DNA of 26,117 nucleotides. It comes from CAYPHJ01 sp964410485 (GTDB taxonomy: Bacteria; Desulfobacterota; Binatia; UBA9968). The first letter of the stretch is position 1; each line of letters begins with the position of its first letter. Location of the stretch: positions 1 through 26,117 of the forward strand of contig CAYPHJ010000062.1 of NCBI GenBank assembly GCA_964410485.1. Reading direction: 5' to 3'. A program made the position numbers and the translations under genes. The notes below the pieces were generated by a model. It was not told where the DNA came from. It saw only the letters and a list, made by a program, of their open reading frames with translations, and did not search any database. This document shows, piece after piece, positions 15,076 through 23,159 of the stretch.

Positions 15076-16574
15076 TTCCGTAGTCGCAGCTCTCGCTTCA
15101 GTACCTTTCCAGCGGGATTTCTTGGCAGTGCGTCGATGAATTCGACCGACCGCGGCGCCTTGTAGACAGCCATGCGGCTGCGGCAGAATTCTATCAGCTC
15201 TTGTTCAGCGAGGTGCTGGCCCTCCTTTAAGACGGCAAAGGCCTTCACGGCTTCTCCCTTGTCGGCGTCAGGAACACCAATGACCGCCACGTCGCCTATC
15301 GCCGGATGCTTCATGAGCAGTTCTTCCACTTCGCGAGGCCAAACCTTGAATCCCGCCACGTTAACCATATCCTTCGCTCGGTCCACCAGGTAGAAGTAGC
15401 CCTCGGCATCCTTCCGACCGATATCGCCGCTAAAAAACCAGCCGTCGCGTATGACCTCAGCGGTTTCTTCGGGACGCCGGAAGTAGCCCAGCATGACGTT
15501 TGGTCCCTTGATGGCGATCTCGCCCAGCTGGTCGGGCGGCAAATCGCGCCCATCAAGGTCGACAATTCTCATCTCGACATCCTGGATGGGAGTCCCGACA
15601 CTGCCATCCCTGTAGGCAAAATCATGGTTGTATGAAGCGAAGGGCGAAGTTTCGGTCAAGCCGTAGCCTTCCCAGATAGTGGACCCAAAGCGCTCGCGCC
15701 ATTGGCGCGCGACCGCAACCGGCATCGGAGCGGCGGCGGTAAAAAAATACCGTACGCCACTCACGCGTTGTTCGATATCGGGCAGCGTCAAAAGGCGCGC
15801 GTAAACCGTTGGCACACCGAAGAACATACTCACCGAATTGGCCGCGATCGAATTCAGAATATCATCCGCCTGGAAACGCTCGTGCAGGACCAGGGTTGCT
15901 CCCGCGTCGATAGCGGCGTTCATGATGAAGTTCTGGGCAAAGCAGTGAAACAGCGGAAGATAGCAGATAAGCCGGTCCTGAGAGCTCATCTTGGTATGGC
16001 GTTGGGTAGCCCGGATATTCGATATGAGATTCGCATGCGACAGGAGCACTCCCTTTGGATGGCCTGTCGTTCCTGAGGTATACAGAATGGCCGCTCCCGC
16101 GCTCTTTTCCAGAGTCGCCGCTGGAACCGTTGCGGTTGCCGCGGCGATCAGACGCTCGAGTTCGATCGTGCGGACGGCATCGGCTTTGGCCGTGGCGACA
16201 ATCGTCTTCAACGCCGGAGTGTCGCTTGCGTCCGGCACCTGTTCGAGTAACTGCGGGCTGGTGATCAATGCCTTGGCCTCGCTGTCGTTCAAGATGAATT
16301 TGATTTCATCGCGCTTGAACATAATGTTGAGCGAAACCGCGATTGCGCCGAGACGCACAACGGCATAGTAGGAGATAAGAAACTCCGGCCGATTGGGGAG
16401 AAATAGCGCGACTCGGTCTCCCTCCCGGATGTCGCACTTCGACTGCAAAGCTGAGCTCAAGCGACAGACTCGATCGTAGAGCTCGCGATAAAGGATGGGG
16501 CGCCCTTCAAAGACAACGGCCTCTCCATCGGGTGTTTCATTCTGGCGTTCCTCGAGAGAATGAAAAATATTCAT
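15060..16574 (-). CDS. Acyl/aryl-CoA ligase, AMP-forming (possible cinnamate-CoA ligase)
   Basis: A 504-residue ANL ligase of the fatty-acyl/4-coumarate-CoA ligase group. Motifs: YTSGTTGHPKG, the adenylate motif GYGLTETSP, FSGDIG, DRAKDMVNVAGFKV and catalytic K490 in RNPAGKVLKREL. It forms an acyl-CoA from a free acid with ATP and CoA. The gene starts only 13 nt after the stop of the phenylalanine-ammonia-lyase-like gene, with AGGTAGGT ahead of the ATG, so the two are almost certainly co-transcribed. That pairing suggests trans-cinnamate as substrate (inference). The final residues SPSP and the stop are encoded by the CCCTCACCCTAA-type repeat, so the native C-terminus has been replaced or trimmed. 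Confidence 0.93.
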   Translation of the reverse strand: MNIFHSLEERQNETPDGEAVVFEGRPILYRELYDRVCRLSSALQSKCDIREGDRVALFLPNRPEFLISYYAVVRLGAIAVSLNIMFKRDEIKFILNDSEAKALITSPQLLEQVPDASDTPALKTIVATAKADAVRTIELERLIAAATATVPAATLEKSAGAAILYTSGTTGHPKGVLLSHANLISNIRATQRHTKMSSQDRLICYLPLFHCFAQNFIMNAAIDAGATLVLHERFQADDILNSIAANSVSMFFGVPTVYARLLTLPDIEQRVSGVRYFFTAAAPMPVAVARQWRERFGSTIWEGYGLTETSPFASYNHDFAYRDGSVGTPIQDVEMRIVDLDGRDLPPDQLGEIAIKGPNVMLGYFRRPEETAEVIRDGWFFSGDIGRKDAEGYFYLVDRAKDMVNVAGFKVWPREVEELLMKHPAIGDVAVIGVPDADKGEAVKAFAVLKEGQHLAEQELIEFCRSRMAVYKAPRSVEFIDALPRNPAGKVLKRELRLRNSPSP

Positions 16575-16587
16575 TGGGACCTACCTT

Positions 16588-18192
16588 TCAGTTAAGAGAG
16601 ATAAGCCTGTTTTGGATCAGTTCTGTAACCCTCCTGATGTCCTCGTCCATCGGGCGGTCCTCGTCGAGAAACGGAACCTTTTCTCTGACGGCTTCGTACA
16701 CCCGACGGCTCCCGTTGCCGAGGCCGGCGCCTCCGCCCCGTAGGTCCACAGCCTGGCAGAGCGTGATCAGCACGATGGCAATGGCATCGCGCAACATCGT
16801 GGTCATCTGTAATGTGGTTACGGCCGAATGCATACCGAGACTGACGATATCCTGATTGTACTGTTCCGTGGGCAGGCTATGGATCAGGTTCGGATTGGCC
16901 AGGTGACGTAGTGAGCAGACCAGGCTCGTGAGGCTCAACTGCATTCCTTTGAAGCCAGCGAAAAGCCCGGGTCGCAAAGCGAGATTAGGGGGAAGACCGT
17001 TGCTGAACTTATCATCGACGACGGTGGCCATTAAAGCGTGCAGCCAGTTTCCCAGCGTGGCCACATCGACTTTCCAGCTGTCGAGAGCGCGCGCGACATG
17101 GCCGCCGTAGAAATTTCCGGTATGGTAGATACGCCCGGCAATCGGGTCGACCAGCGGATTATCGTTTGTCGAATTGATCTCTCTCTCGATCACTGCGCGG
17201 TGCGCTTCCAAACCTTCCAGAACAGGACCGATTCCCTGTGGGATGCAGCGCAGCGAATAGGCTGGTTGGATCGCCTCCTCAGACCGGCTAATGCCGCGGT
17301 CTGCCGGTTGATGTGAGCGACCCACGCGTTGGCGAAGATCATCCAGGTTGCGGATATACCGGCTACCCTCGATGAGCTTGCGGCAGAGGAACGCCGCTTC
17401 GAGCTGGCCCGGATGATTTTTTGTCGCATGAATCGGCTCCTGGAGCGGATCGTCGGTGCATTTGAGAGCTTCGAGTGCCAGCGCGCAGGCGGCGAGCACG
17501 AGTCGGCACAGATGCGCCCCGTCATAAAGCTGCAGCGCGGCGATTCCAGTCATCATGGTGGTGCCGTTGATCAATGCCAGTCCTTCTTTGGGCTCCAGAG
17601 ACAATGTCCGTACGCGGGCCTGCCGCAGCGCCGCGGCGGCTGGCATCTGCCGACCCTTGAAAACAACGTCGCCCTGGCCAAGAAGAACCCGCCCAATGTA
17701 GGCGGAAGGAATGAGGTCGCCGCTGGCGCCGACGGAACCGTAAGCCGGGACAACCGGAATAATGTCGTGATTGAGGAGATCGATGACTCGTTCGATCACC
17801 AAGGGCCGCACCCCCGAGTAGCCTTTGGCCAGGGCGTTGGCCCTGAGAAGCATCGCTGCGCGCACCGCATCTTCAGGCAGCGGGTTCCCCGTGCCGCAGA
17901 TCAAAAAGCGAAAGATATTCTGTTGGTGCGCTGCGAGGTCTTTGGCGGGCAGAATGAAACGGACATTGCCGCCGAGGCCCGTATTCACCCCGTAAATAAT
18001 TTCTCCGCTCGCGATTTTTTCCTCGAGCAACTGTCGCGAAGCGAGAATCTTTTTTTTGATCTCCGGCGCGCGGCTGAGCTGAACGAGCACTTTGTCTCGC
18101 GCCACCGCAGCGACCGAAGGAATCGTGAGGTTCTCGCCGGAGATCTCAATGATCTTCTTGGGTTCGACTTTGACTCGTGGTTGCATAGGCAT
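16588..18192 (-). CDS. Aromatic amino acid ammonia-lyase (MIO enzyme), phenylalanine type
   Basis: A 534-residue member of the histidine/phenylalanine ammonia-lyase family. The MIO cofactor tripeptide A156-S157-G158 lies in SVGASGDLIPSAYIG. The catalytic tyrosine loop is IYGVNTGLGG (Y67). YSLRCIPQGIGPVLEG, NSTNDNPLVD and the SLPTEQYNQDIVSLG segment complete the active site. The selectivity dyad is F96-L97 in FRFLICGTGNPLP, as in cyanobacterial phenylalanine ammonia-lyases (FL), rather than HL (tyrosine) or SH (histidine). The expected reaction is L-Phe to trans-cinnamate and ammonia; an aminomutase is the main alternative. It is followed after 13 nt by a CoA ligase and preceded by tyrosine catabolic genes, with no hut genes nearby, which argues against histidine as substrate. 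ATGs at 18192 and 18186 are both possible starts. Confidence 0.9.
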   Translation of the reverse strand: MPMQPRVKVEPKKIIEISGENLTIPSVAAVARDKVLVQLSRAPEIKKKILASRQLLEEKIASGEIIYGVNTGLGGNVRFILPAKDLAAHQQNIFRFLICGTGNPLPEDAVRAAMLLRANALAKGYSGVRPLVIERVIDLLNHDIIPVVPAYGSVGASGDLIPSAYIGRVLLGQGDVVFKGRQMPAAAALRQARVRTLSLEPKEGLALINGTTMMTGIAALQLYDGAHLCRLVLAACALALEALKCTDDPLQEPIHATKNHPGQLEAAFLCRKLIEGSRYIRNLDDLRQRVGRSHQPADRGISRSEEAIQPAYSLRCIPQGIGPVLEGLEAHRAVIEREINSTNDNPLVDPIAGRIYHTGNFYGGHVARALDSWKVDVATLGNWLHALMATVVDDKFSNGLPPNLALRPGLFAGFKGMQLSLTSLVCSLRHLANPNLIHSLPTEQYNQDIVSLGMHSAVTTLQMTTMLRDAIAIVLITLCQAVDLRGGGAGLGNGSRRVYEAVREKVPFLDEDRPMDEDIRRVTELIQNRLISLN

Positions 18193-18458
18193 AAGTGTTC
18201 ACCGCAGAAGCATGGAGTCCCCCCGTCACTTTGAAATTCGAAATCCGAAGCTCGCAATCCGAAACGAGCCCAAAGACCGAAATTCGAATTTCACAAATGT
18301 CTGGAAGTGATTCATGAACATGTCGATTAAGTAGGCCTGGTTAATAATTTTGTGCTTTTTTGATCATTTCGATTTGTTTCGAAATTCGAATTTCGGATTT
18401 TAGTTCACGTCCTCTGCTATGCGCCCTCCGCATGCCTGGGCGGTGATATCCCGACCCT
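18193..18458. repeat. TTCGAATTTCGG word region
   Basis: The gap between the lyase and the FAH gene holds GAAATTCGAAATCCGAAG and GAAATTCGAATTTC words, mirrored at 18377-18400 by TTCGAAATTCGAATTTCGG. No gene or clear promoter is seen. Confidence 0.6.
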
Positions 18459-19442
18459 TCATCTCTTGTACGGGACGACCACCTGGTCGATCGCGCCGAA
18501 GATCGACTGGCCGGATGAGTCGCGCATCTCGATCCGCACGCGGTCGCCGAAGCTCATGTACGGTGTCTTTGCCTTGCCCTCCGCGATGATTTCCAGCATC
18601 TGCTTTTCCACCAGGCAGGAAGAGCCGCGCGAGCGCTCGGCGTTAGATATAGTGCCCGAGCCAATAATCGTGCCGGCGGTAAGCGGCCGTGTCTTCGCGG
18701 CGTGGCTAATCAGCTCGGGAAAGCCAAACTGCATGTCCGATCCCGCATCGGCCTGGCCGAAAAGTTCACCGTTCAAATACACGAGCAGAGGAAGATGCAG
18801 GCGCGCGCCGTCCCACGCGCTGCCCAGCTCCTCCGGTGTCACGGCCACGGGTGAAAAGCTGCTGGGGGGTTTGCTATGAATAAAACCAAATCCTTTGGCC
18901 AGCTCCGCCGGAATCAACCGGCGCAGGGAGACGTCATTAACGAGGATCAACAGGCGTATATGCGCTGCGGCGTCGGCGGGAGTTATACCCATTGGCACAT
19001 CGCCCGTGATGACTGCCAACTCTCCTTCGAAATCGATGCCCCAGTCCTCGCTGGCCACCGTAATCGGATCGCGTGGCCCGAGCAGCGTGTCCGAGCAACC
19101 CTGATACATCAGAGGGTCGGTTCTGAACTCCGGGGGCATTTCCGCGCCGCGGGCCCTGCGTGCTAAGTCGACATGAGTGAGATAAGCGCTGCCGTCGAGC
19201 CACTGGTAAGCCCGCGGCAGGGGAGCCGCCAGCTTTTCAGGTTCCAACGGCAGCGAACCGGGTGTCTTACCATCGTTGAGAGCGCGATAGACTGCCGCCA
19301 GCTCTGGCGCCGCCTCCGTCCAGCGTTCGAGCGCCTCTTGTAGTGTTCTGGCAATGTCAGGGACAGCGACGGCACGTTCTAGGCCGCGATCAACCACCAC
19401 CAGTGACCCATCGCGCCCGTTTTTGAGACTTGCCAATTTCAT
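18459..19442 (-). CDS. Fumarylacetoacetate hydrolase family protein
   Basis: A 327-residue FAH-fold enzyme. The metal site is visible as DFEGELAVITGDV (D137, E139, E141). LVNDVSLR, KGFGFIHSKPPSSFSP, the FGFPELISHAAKTRPLTAGTIIGSGTISN block and the C-terminal FGDRVRIEM are typical of bacterial members linked to homogentisate degradation. It should cleave fumarylacetoacetate to fumarate and acetoacetate, the last step of tyrosine degradation. It follows the homogentisate dioxygenase gene after a 202-nt gap with a strong hairpin. No maleylacetoacetate isomerase gene is present in the window, so that step is either encoded elsewhere or this enzyme handles the maleyl isomer directly. Confidence 0.92.
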   Translation of the reverse strand: MKLASLKNGRDGSLVVVDRGLERAVAVPDIARTLQEALERWTEAAPELAAVYRALNDGKTPGSLPLEPEKLAAPLPRAYQWLDGSAYLTHVDLARRARGAEMPPEFRTDPLMYQGCSDTLLGPRDPITVASEDWGIDFEGELAVITGDVPMGITPADAAAHIRLLILVNDVSLRRLIPAELAKGFGFIHSKPPSSFSPVAVTPEELGSAWDGARLHLPLLVYLNGELFGQADAGSDMQFGFPELISHAAKTRPLTAGTIIGSGTISNAERSRGSSCLVEKQMLEIIAEGKAKTPYMSFGDRVRIEMRDSSGQSIFGAIDQVVVPYKR

Positions 19443-19571
19443 CGCGGTTTAGCTCGGATGTTTACAGTGAACCAGAAGCCGTTTCCTTCACCCCGCACGA
19501 CCCCTCTTCAATTCTCCCCCAAAGCGGAGGCAAAGAAGATTTGAATTCAAGGTAAGACAAAAATATCCGGA

Positions 19572-19594
19572 CCCTCTCCCACCGCGGGAGAGGG
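19572..19594. repeat. GC-rich hairpin between dioxygenase and FAH genes
   Basis: CCCTCTCCC and GGGAGAGGG form a perfect 9-bp stem with a 5-nt loop, followed by GGCGAGGGTGAGGG. It belongs to the same word family as the block at 14904-15075. No T-tract follows, so termination is uncertain. Confidence 0.65.
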
Positions 19595-19644
19595 CGAGGG
19601 TGAGGGCAGCCGAGTATATTGCGCCTTTTGCCGGCTTCATCGCC

Positions 19645-20766
19645 CTATGCTTTCCAGGAGTCGACATAGTCCAGCCATTCCACACCTTCGGGTAGCGGTG
19701 CCACATCGAGCGCGTCGCGAGCGTCCAACATGACGGCCACCTCATCGGTTTCGCGGCGGGCTCCGCTGTTGGCTGCCTGCAGCGCTTTGGGCTGCGGGCC
19801 ATGAGTCAAACCGCTCGGGTGTAACGTAATCATCCCTGGATGGATGTTGTCTCGCGAAAGGAAATGGCCGCGATGGTAAAAGATCACCTCATCGTAGTCA
19901 TCGTTGTTGTGAAAGAACGGTAATTTCAAAGCTCCGGGATCGGTTTCCAGCGGGCGCGGGCAGAAAGTGCTTACGATAAAACGAGCAGAGGTAAACGTCG
20001 TGTGAGCGGACGGCGGCAGGTGATAGCGATGGCTCATCAGCGGTCTCAGGTCACGCCAGTTGATTCTGACCGGCGCAAGCGTACCGTGCCAGCCCAGGGC
20101 ATCGAGTGGATTGTAAGGGTAGGTGATGACGCTGAGAGAGTCGCGGCGTTTGACCATAACGCTGCATTCGCTCTCGGCCTGCTGTACGCGGAAGGCCTCG
20201 TCGATCCGGGGGACATCGAGCATCGCAGCATCGAAGATGGCGTGCTCTCCGACAATGCTCTTGTCAGGTAATTGGTAACTGCCGTCGGTAGCCTCGATCA
20301 GAAGAGCGGTTATCGGGGTGTTAACTTCTAAGCGCCAGAGCGTTCCGCGGGGTAACATCAGGTAGTCTCCCTCGCGCACGCTCAGATGGCCGTAGTCACA
20401 AAACAGTTCGCCACTACCTTCATGAATGAATATCAGCTCATCGCCGTCGCTGTTGCGCACCAGATGTTCCATATTTGCTTGGGCGCGCCAATGGCGCAGT
20501 CGAAGACTGGCATTGCGCAGCAACAGCGTCGCGTCCCAGGGAGAGATCGCAGAGCTTTCGAGCCGGTTAGTGTCGAATGCACGTGGCCGCAACGGCCCCT
20601 CGATATGCGTCCAGCCCGTCGGTGGGTGGCGATGGACCATGTGCGTCGATGGTCCGAAAAAGCCTTCTTTGCCCAGCTCTCGCTCACACGTTCCTGAAGG
20701 CAGGTCGGCGTGAGCCTGACGCGAAGTCTGTCCTTCAACCCTTGGGAACGATATCCATTTGCCCAT
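19645..20766 (-). CDS. hmgA: Homogentisate 1,2-dioxygenase
   Basis: A 373-residue cupin-type Fe(II) dioxygenase that opens homogentisate to maleylacetoacetate. The C-terminal cupin motif reads PFFHNNDDYDEVIFYHRG, with H286 and E293 as likely iron ligands, and LTHGPQP provides H322. HPPTGWTHIEGPLRP and the HEGSGELFCDYGHL cupin are also family features. It is shorter than the animal enzyme (about 445 residues) and belongs to the shorter bacterial type. The ATG overlaps the TGA of the upstream 4-hydroxyphenylpyruvate dioxygenase gene by one base, implying translational coupling between the enzymes for consecutive steps. Confidence 0.94.
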   Translation of the reverse strand: MGKWISFPRVEGQTSRQAHADLPSGTCERELGKEGFFGPSTHMVHRHPPTGWTHIEGPLRPRAFDTNRLESSAISPWDATLLLRNASLRLRHWRAQANMEHLVRNSDGDELIFIHEGSGELFCDYGHLSVREGDYLMLPRGTLWRLEVNTPITALLIEATDGSYQLPDKSIVGEHAIFDAAMLDVPRIDEAFRVQQAESECSVMVKRRDSLSVITYPYNPLDALGWHGTLAPVRINWRDLRPLMSHRYHLPPSAHTTFTSARFIVSTFCPRPLETDPGALKLPFFHNNDDYDEVIFYHRGHFLSRDNIHPGMITLHPSGLTHGPQPKALQAANSGARRETDEVAVMLDARDALDVAPLPEGVEWLDYVDSWKA

Positions 20767-21881
20767 CAGCGTACCACACCACGCGCCATCTGATCCTTCT
20801 CGATGGCGTTAAACAACGCCCGGAAATTCCCCTCGCCAAACCCTTCGTTTCCTTTGCGCTGGATGATCTCGAAAAAGATCGGTCCGATGAGAGTCTTGGT
20901 GAATATTTGCAACAAGAGTCCGGCGCCGGGCTCGCCGTCGATCAGGATCTGGTTGCGCGCCAGCTTTTCGCGCGGTTCGTCGTAGTAGGCGGACCGTTTT
21001 GCCACCCAGTCATAGTAGCCTGGTGGAGCGTCGAGGAAATCAACATCCCGGGCCCGGAGCGTTTCGACCGTCGCGTAAATGTCTTGTGTCGCCAGGGCAA
21101 TGTGTTGAATTCCTTCCCCGCGATACGCCTCGAGGTATTCCTGCACCTGAGATTGCCTGTCCGCGGGCTCATTGATGGGTATGCGGATCTTGCCGCAAGG
21201 GCTCACCAGTGCCCGTGATCTAAGCCCGGTCTTCTGACCGTGAATGTCGAAGTAACGGATCTCGCGGAAATTGAACAGGCGTTGGTAAAACTCCGCCCAT
21301 TGATCCATCCGCCCTCTGTGAACGTTGTGCGTCAGATGATCGACGTGAGTCAGCCCTGCCGTTTCGACTTGCGCCGGCGCGCCGCCAACGAAATCGACAT
21401 CATAAATTGTGCGATCGCCATAGCGGTCGACAAAGTAGATCAAGCTGCCGCCGATCCCGAGGATGGCCGGTATGTTCAGCTCCATGGGGCCAATTTTGCC
21501 GTGATGGGGCTTGGCTCCGAGAGCCAGCGCCTGCTTGAGCGCGTAGGCCGCGTCTCGTACACGTATGGCAAAGGCGCAGACCGAAGCGCCGTGCACGCGT
21601 GCAAACGCTTGTGCAAAACTGTTCGGCTCGTGGTTGACGATGAAATTAACGTCGCCCTGGCGGTATAAAGTTACATTTTTGGAACGGTGCCGCGCGACGG
21701 CGACGAAGCCCATTTTTTCGAAAAGAGGGCCGAGTCCGGCGCTTGCCGGCGCAGCGTATTCGACGAACTCGAAGCCGTCTGTGCCGATTGGATTGTGATC
21801 GGGTTTCGTTGCCTGCTTGCGCCTACGTGGAAGGGATTGTCTGGAGGTTTTTTGCTTGGTCTTCGCGAATCTCGTAGCCAT
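20766..21881 (-). CDS. hpd: 4-hydroxyphenylpyruvate dioxygenase
   Basis: A 371-residue Fe(II) enzyme converting 4-hydroxyphenylpyruvate (from tyrosine transamination) to homogentisate and CO2. The iron triad is visible: H179 in GLTHVDHLTHNV, H260 in GIQHIA and E338 in FFEIIQRKG. The N-terminal vicinal-oxygen-chelate half starts at NPIGTDGFEFVEYAAP. The ATG at 21881 is preferred over a TTG at 21890. This leaves an unusual basic N-terminal extension of about 30 residues rich in Lys, Arg and Gln before the conserved start. The gene leads a coupled pair with the homogentisate dioxygenase and has a promoter candidate about 190 nt upstream. No aromatic aminotransferase is seen in the window. Confidence 0.95.
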   Translation of the reverse strand: MATRFAKTKQKTSRQSLPRRRKQATKPDHNPIGTDGFEFVEYAAPASAGLGPLFEKMGFVAVARHRSKNVTLYRQGDVNFIVNHEPNSFAQAFARVHGASVCAFAIRVRDAAYALKQALALGAKPHHGKIGPMELNIPAILGIGGSLIYFVDRYGDRTIYDVDFVGGAPAQVETAGLTHVDHLTHNVHRGRMDQWAEFYQRLFNFREIRYFDIHGQKTGLRSRALVSPCGKIRIPINEPADRQSQVQEYLEAYRGEGIQHIALATQDIYATVETLRARDVDFLDAPPGYYDWVAKRSAYYDEPREKLARNQILIDGEPGAGLLLQIFTKTLIGPIFFEIIQRKGNEGFGEGNFRALFNAIEKDQMARGVVR

Positions 21882-22273
21882 GGCCGCCAACCTAAGGCGC
21901 AGCGTCTCTCTTGGAGATGGTCACGAGAAGCACAGGAGAGGCAAAAACAGAAGCTGCTCTAGGGAAGAGCCAATGAGAGCAAAGCGCTTGAAAGCCTGGC
22001 CAGTAAAGAGTCATCGGATGCTCCTCGCGGCAGTACCGCGTCGCGCCTGGAAGTTCTGGCCGACGATTAAAATGCTAGCAGATAGGTGTTGGTTGTCAAT
22101 GTATTTTGTGAGATTGCACCACAGAGGCACAGAGATCACCGAGCAAGGCACGGATGTTCGCGCAAAGAGCGCAAAGGCCGCGAAGCAGAGAAACAAACAA
22201 AAATCAATCACAAAGAGCACAAGATCAAACAGGATTTTGGCGCAGGGCGCCAATAAATCTTATCTTTGCGTGC
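21882..22273. other. Leader and repeat region upstream of the dioxygenase genes
   Basis: A 392-nt gap. Nearest the dioxygenase (21882-22070) is ordinary-looking sequence that would be a ~185-nt 5' leader of the minus-strand transcript; I see no known riboswitch in it. A promoter candidate sits at 22072-22099. From 22130 a CACAGAGGCACAGAG and GCAAAGAGCGCAAAG word array extends to and into the crotonase gene. Confidence 0.55.
22072..22099 (-). promoter_or_regulatory. Candidate sigma-70 promoter for the tyrosine genes
   Basis: On the minus strand, a perfect TTGACA (22099-22094) is followed after 16 nt by TAGCAT (22077-22072). Transcription would start near 22065, about 185 nt before the 4-hydroxyphenylpyruvate dioxygenase start. 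This would make the tyrosine/phenylalanine genes independent of the thiolase and crotonase genes upstream. Confidence 0.5.
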
Positions 22274-22330
22274 TTAGCGCTCTTGGCGCGAGAAATTCTT
22301 AGAAGACTCTGCGTGCTCTGCGTCTCTGTG
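22131..22330. repeat. CACAGAG/GCAAAG word array running into the crotonase 3' end
   Basis: CACCACAGAGGCACAGAG, GCGCAAAGAGCGCAAAGG and CACAAAGAGCACAAG words face TTTGCGTGCTTAGCGCTCTTGG and CTCTGCGTGCTCTGCGTCTC. The right arm encodes the last ~20 residues of the crotonase. Confidence 0.75.
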
Positions 22331-23146
22331 GTGAGTTTCTGTTTCGGCGGCCTTGTTCTGGTTGAATTTTGCCGGACGTTTCTCGACAAAGGCCTTGTAG
22401 CCCTCCTGAAAATCCGGCGTCTGCATGCATCTCGCCTGGGCCATGGCTTCCATTTCTAACGCTATGTCCATAGTCACATCGGCTTCAAGGTTCAGAAGTT
22501 CTTTAGTCACCCCTAGAGCGTGAAGCGGACCTTCTTTAAGCCGGCGCGCCAACTCATAGGCTTCGGCCATGAGGGTTTCGGCAGGTACGACGCGGTTGGC
22601 GAGCCCGATGCGATAGGCTTCTTGCGCGTCAATGGTGTTGCCAAAGTAAACCAGCTCGGTAGCTCTACCCAGTCCTACGATGCGTGGCAGCAGGTACAAT
22701 GCCCCCATATCCGCGCCGGACAGACCCACTTTGACAAAGAGAAAGGCGGCGCGCGCCTTGTCGGAAAACAGGCGCAGATCACAGGCCAGCATCAGCATGG
22801 CTCCGGCCCCCGCGGCAATTCCGTTGACGGCGGCGATCGTGGGCTTTTTGAGCTGCCGCATGTTCTTCACCACGTTGCAGGTCATCCGCGTGAATTGATA
22901 GAGCTGGTCGCCTTTCATTTCGATCAGCTTGCCGATGATCTCGTTCACGCTGCCCCCGGAGCAGAAACCTTTTCCCGTCCCGGTGAGCACGACGACCTTA
23001 ACGCTATCGTCGTGCCCAAGCTCGAGCATGACGCTTTCCAGCTCCGTATAGGTTTCGAATGTCAAGGCATTTAGGTGCTCGGGGTCGTTCAGTCGAATGG
23101 TTGCAATACCATCGCTGTTTTCATAAGCAAAGCTGCGATAGTTCAT
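22274..23146 (-). CDS. Enoyl-CoA hydratase/isomerase (crotonase) family protein
   Basis: A 290-residue crotonase-fold protein with GKGFCSGGSV (oxyanion loop), NGIAAGAGAMLMLACD, GLSGADMGALYLLPRIVG and AYRIGLANRVV. By alignment with the rat mitochondrial hydratase, both catalytic glutamates are replaced (Met117 and Phe137). D146 in SGADMG is the remaining candidate acid, as in other crotonases with a GLSxxD motif. It may be a hydratase of an unusual type, an isomerase or a lyase acting on an acyl- or aryl-CoA. AGGAGG just before the ATG fixes the start. The tail after KRPAKFNQN, rich in His, Glu and Arg, is encoded by a CTCTGCGTCTCTGTGG-type repeat. Confidence 0.9.
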   Translation of the reverse strand: MNYRSFAYENSDGIATIRLNDPEHLNALTFETYTELESVMLELGHDDSVKVVVLTGTGKGFCSGGSVNEIIGKLIEMKGDQLYQFTRMTCNVVKNMRQLKKPTIAAVNGIAAGAGAMLMLACDLRLFSDKARAAFLFVKVGLSGADMGALYLLPRIVGLGRATELVYFGNTIDAQEAYRIGLANRVVPAETLMAEAYELARRLKEGPLHALGVTKELLNLEADVTMDIALEMEAMAQARCMQTPDFQEGYKAFVEKRPAKFNQNKAAETETHHRDAEHAESSKNFSRQER

Positions 23147-23159
23147 GATGCCTCCTAGA

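Noticed and set aside
17190..17525. Possible compensated frameshift in the ammonia-lyase around GRSHQPADRGISRSEE
   Set aside because: The stretch looked unusual, but YSLRCIPQ and the following active-site segments continue in the same frame as the N-terminal half, and length is normal. I cannot show a frameshift.
17329..18234. 301-codon open frame on the + strand, antisense to the ammonia-lyase
   Set aside because: Its product has no recognisable domain, while the opposite strand encodes a complete MIO enzyme with all motifs. It is a shadow of high-GC coding sequence.
20577..21218. 213-codon open frame crossing the hpd/hmgA junction on the + strand
   Set aside because: Low-complexity, non-homologous product antisense to two well-supported dioxygenases.
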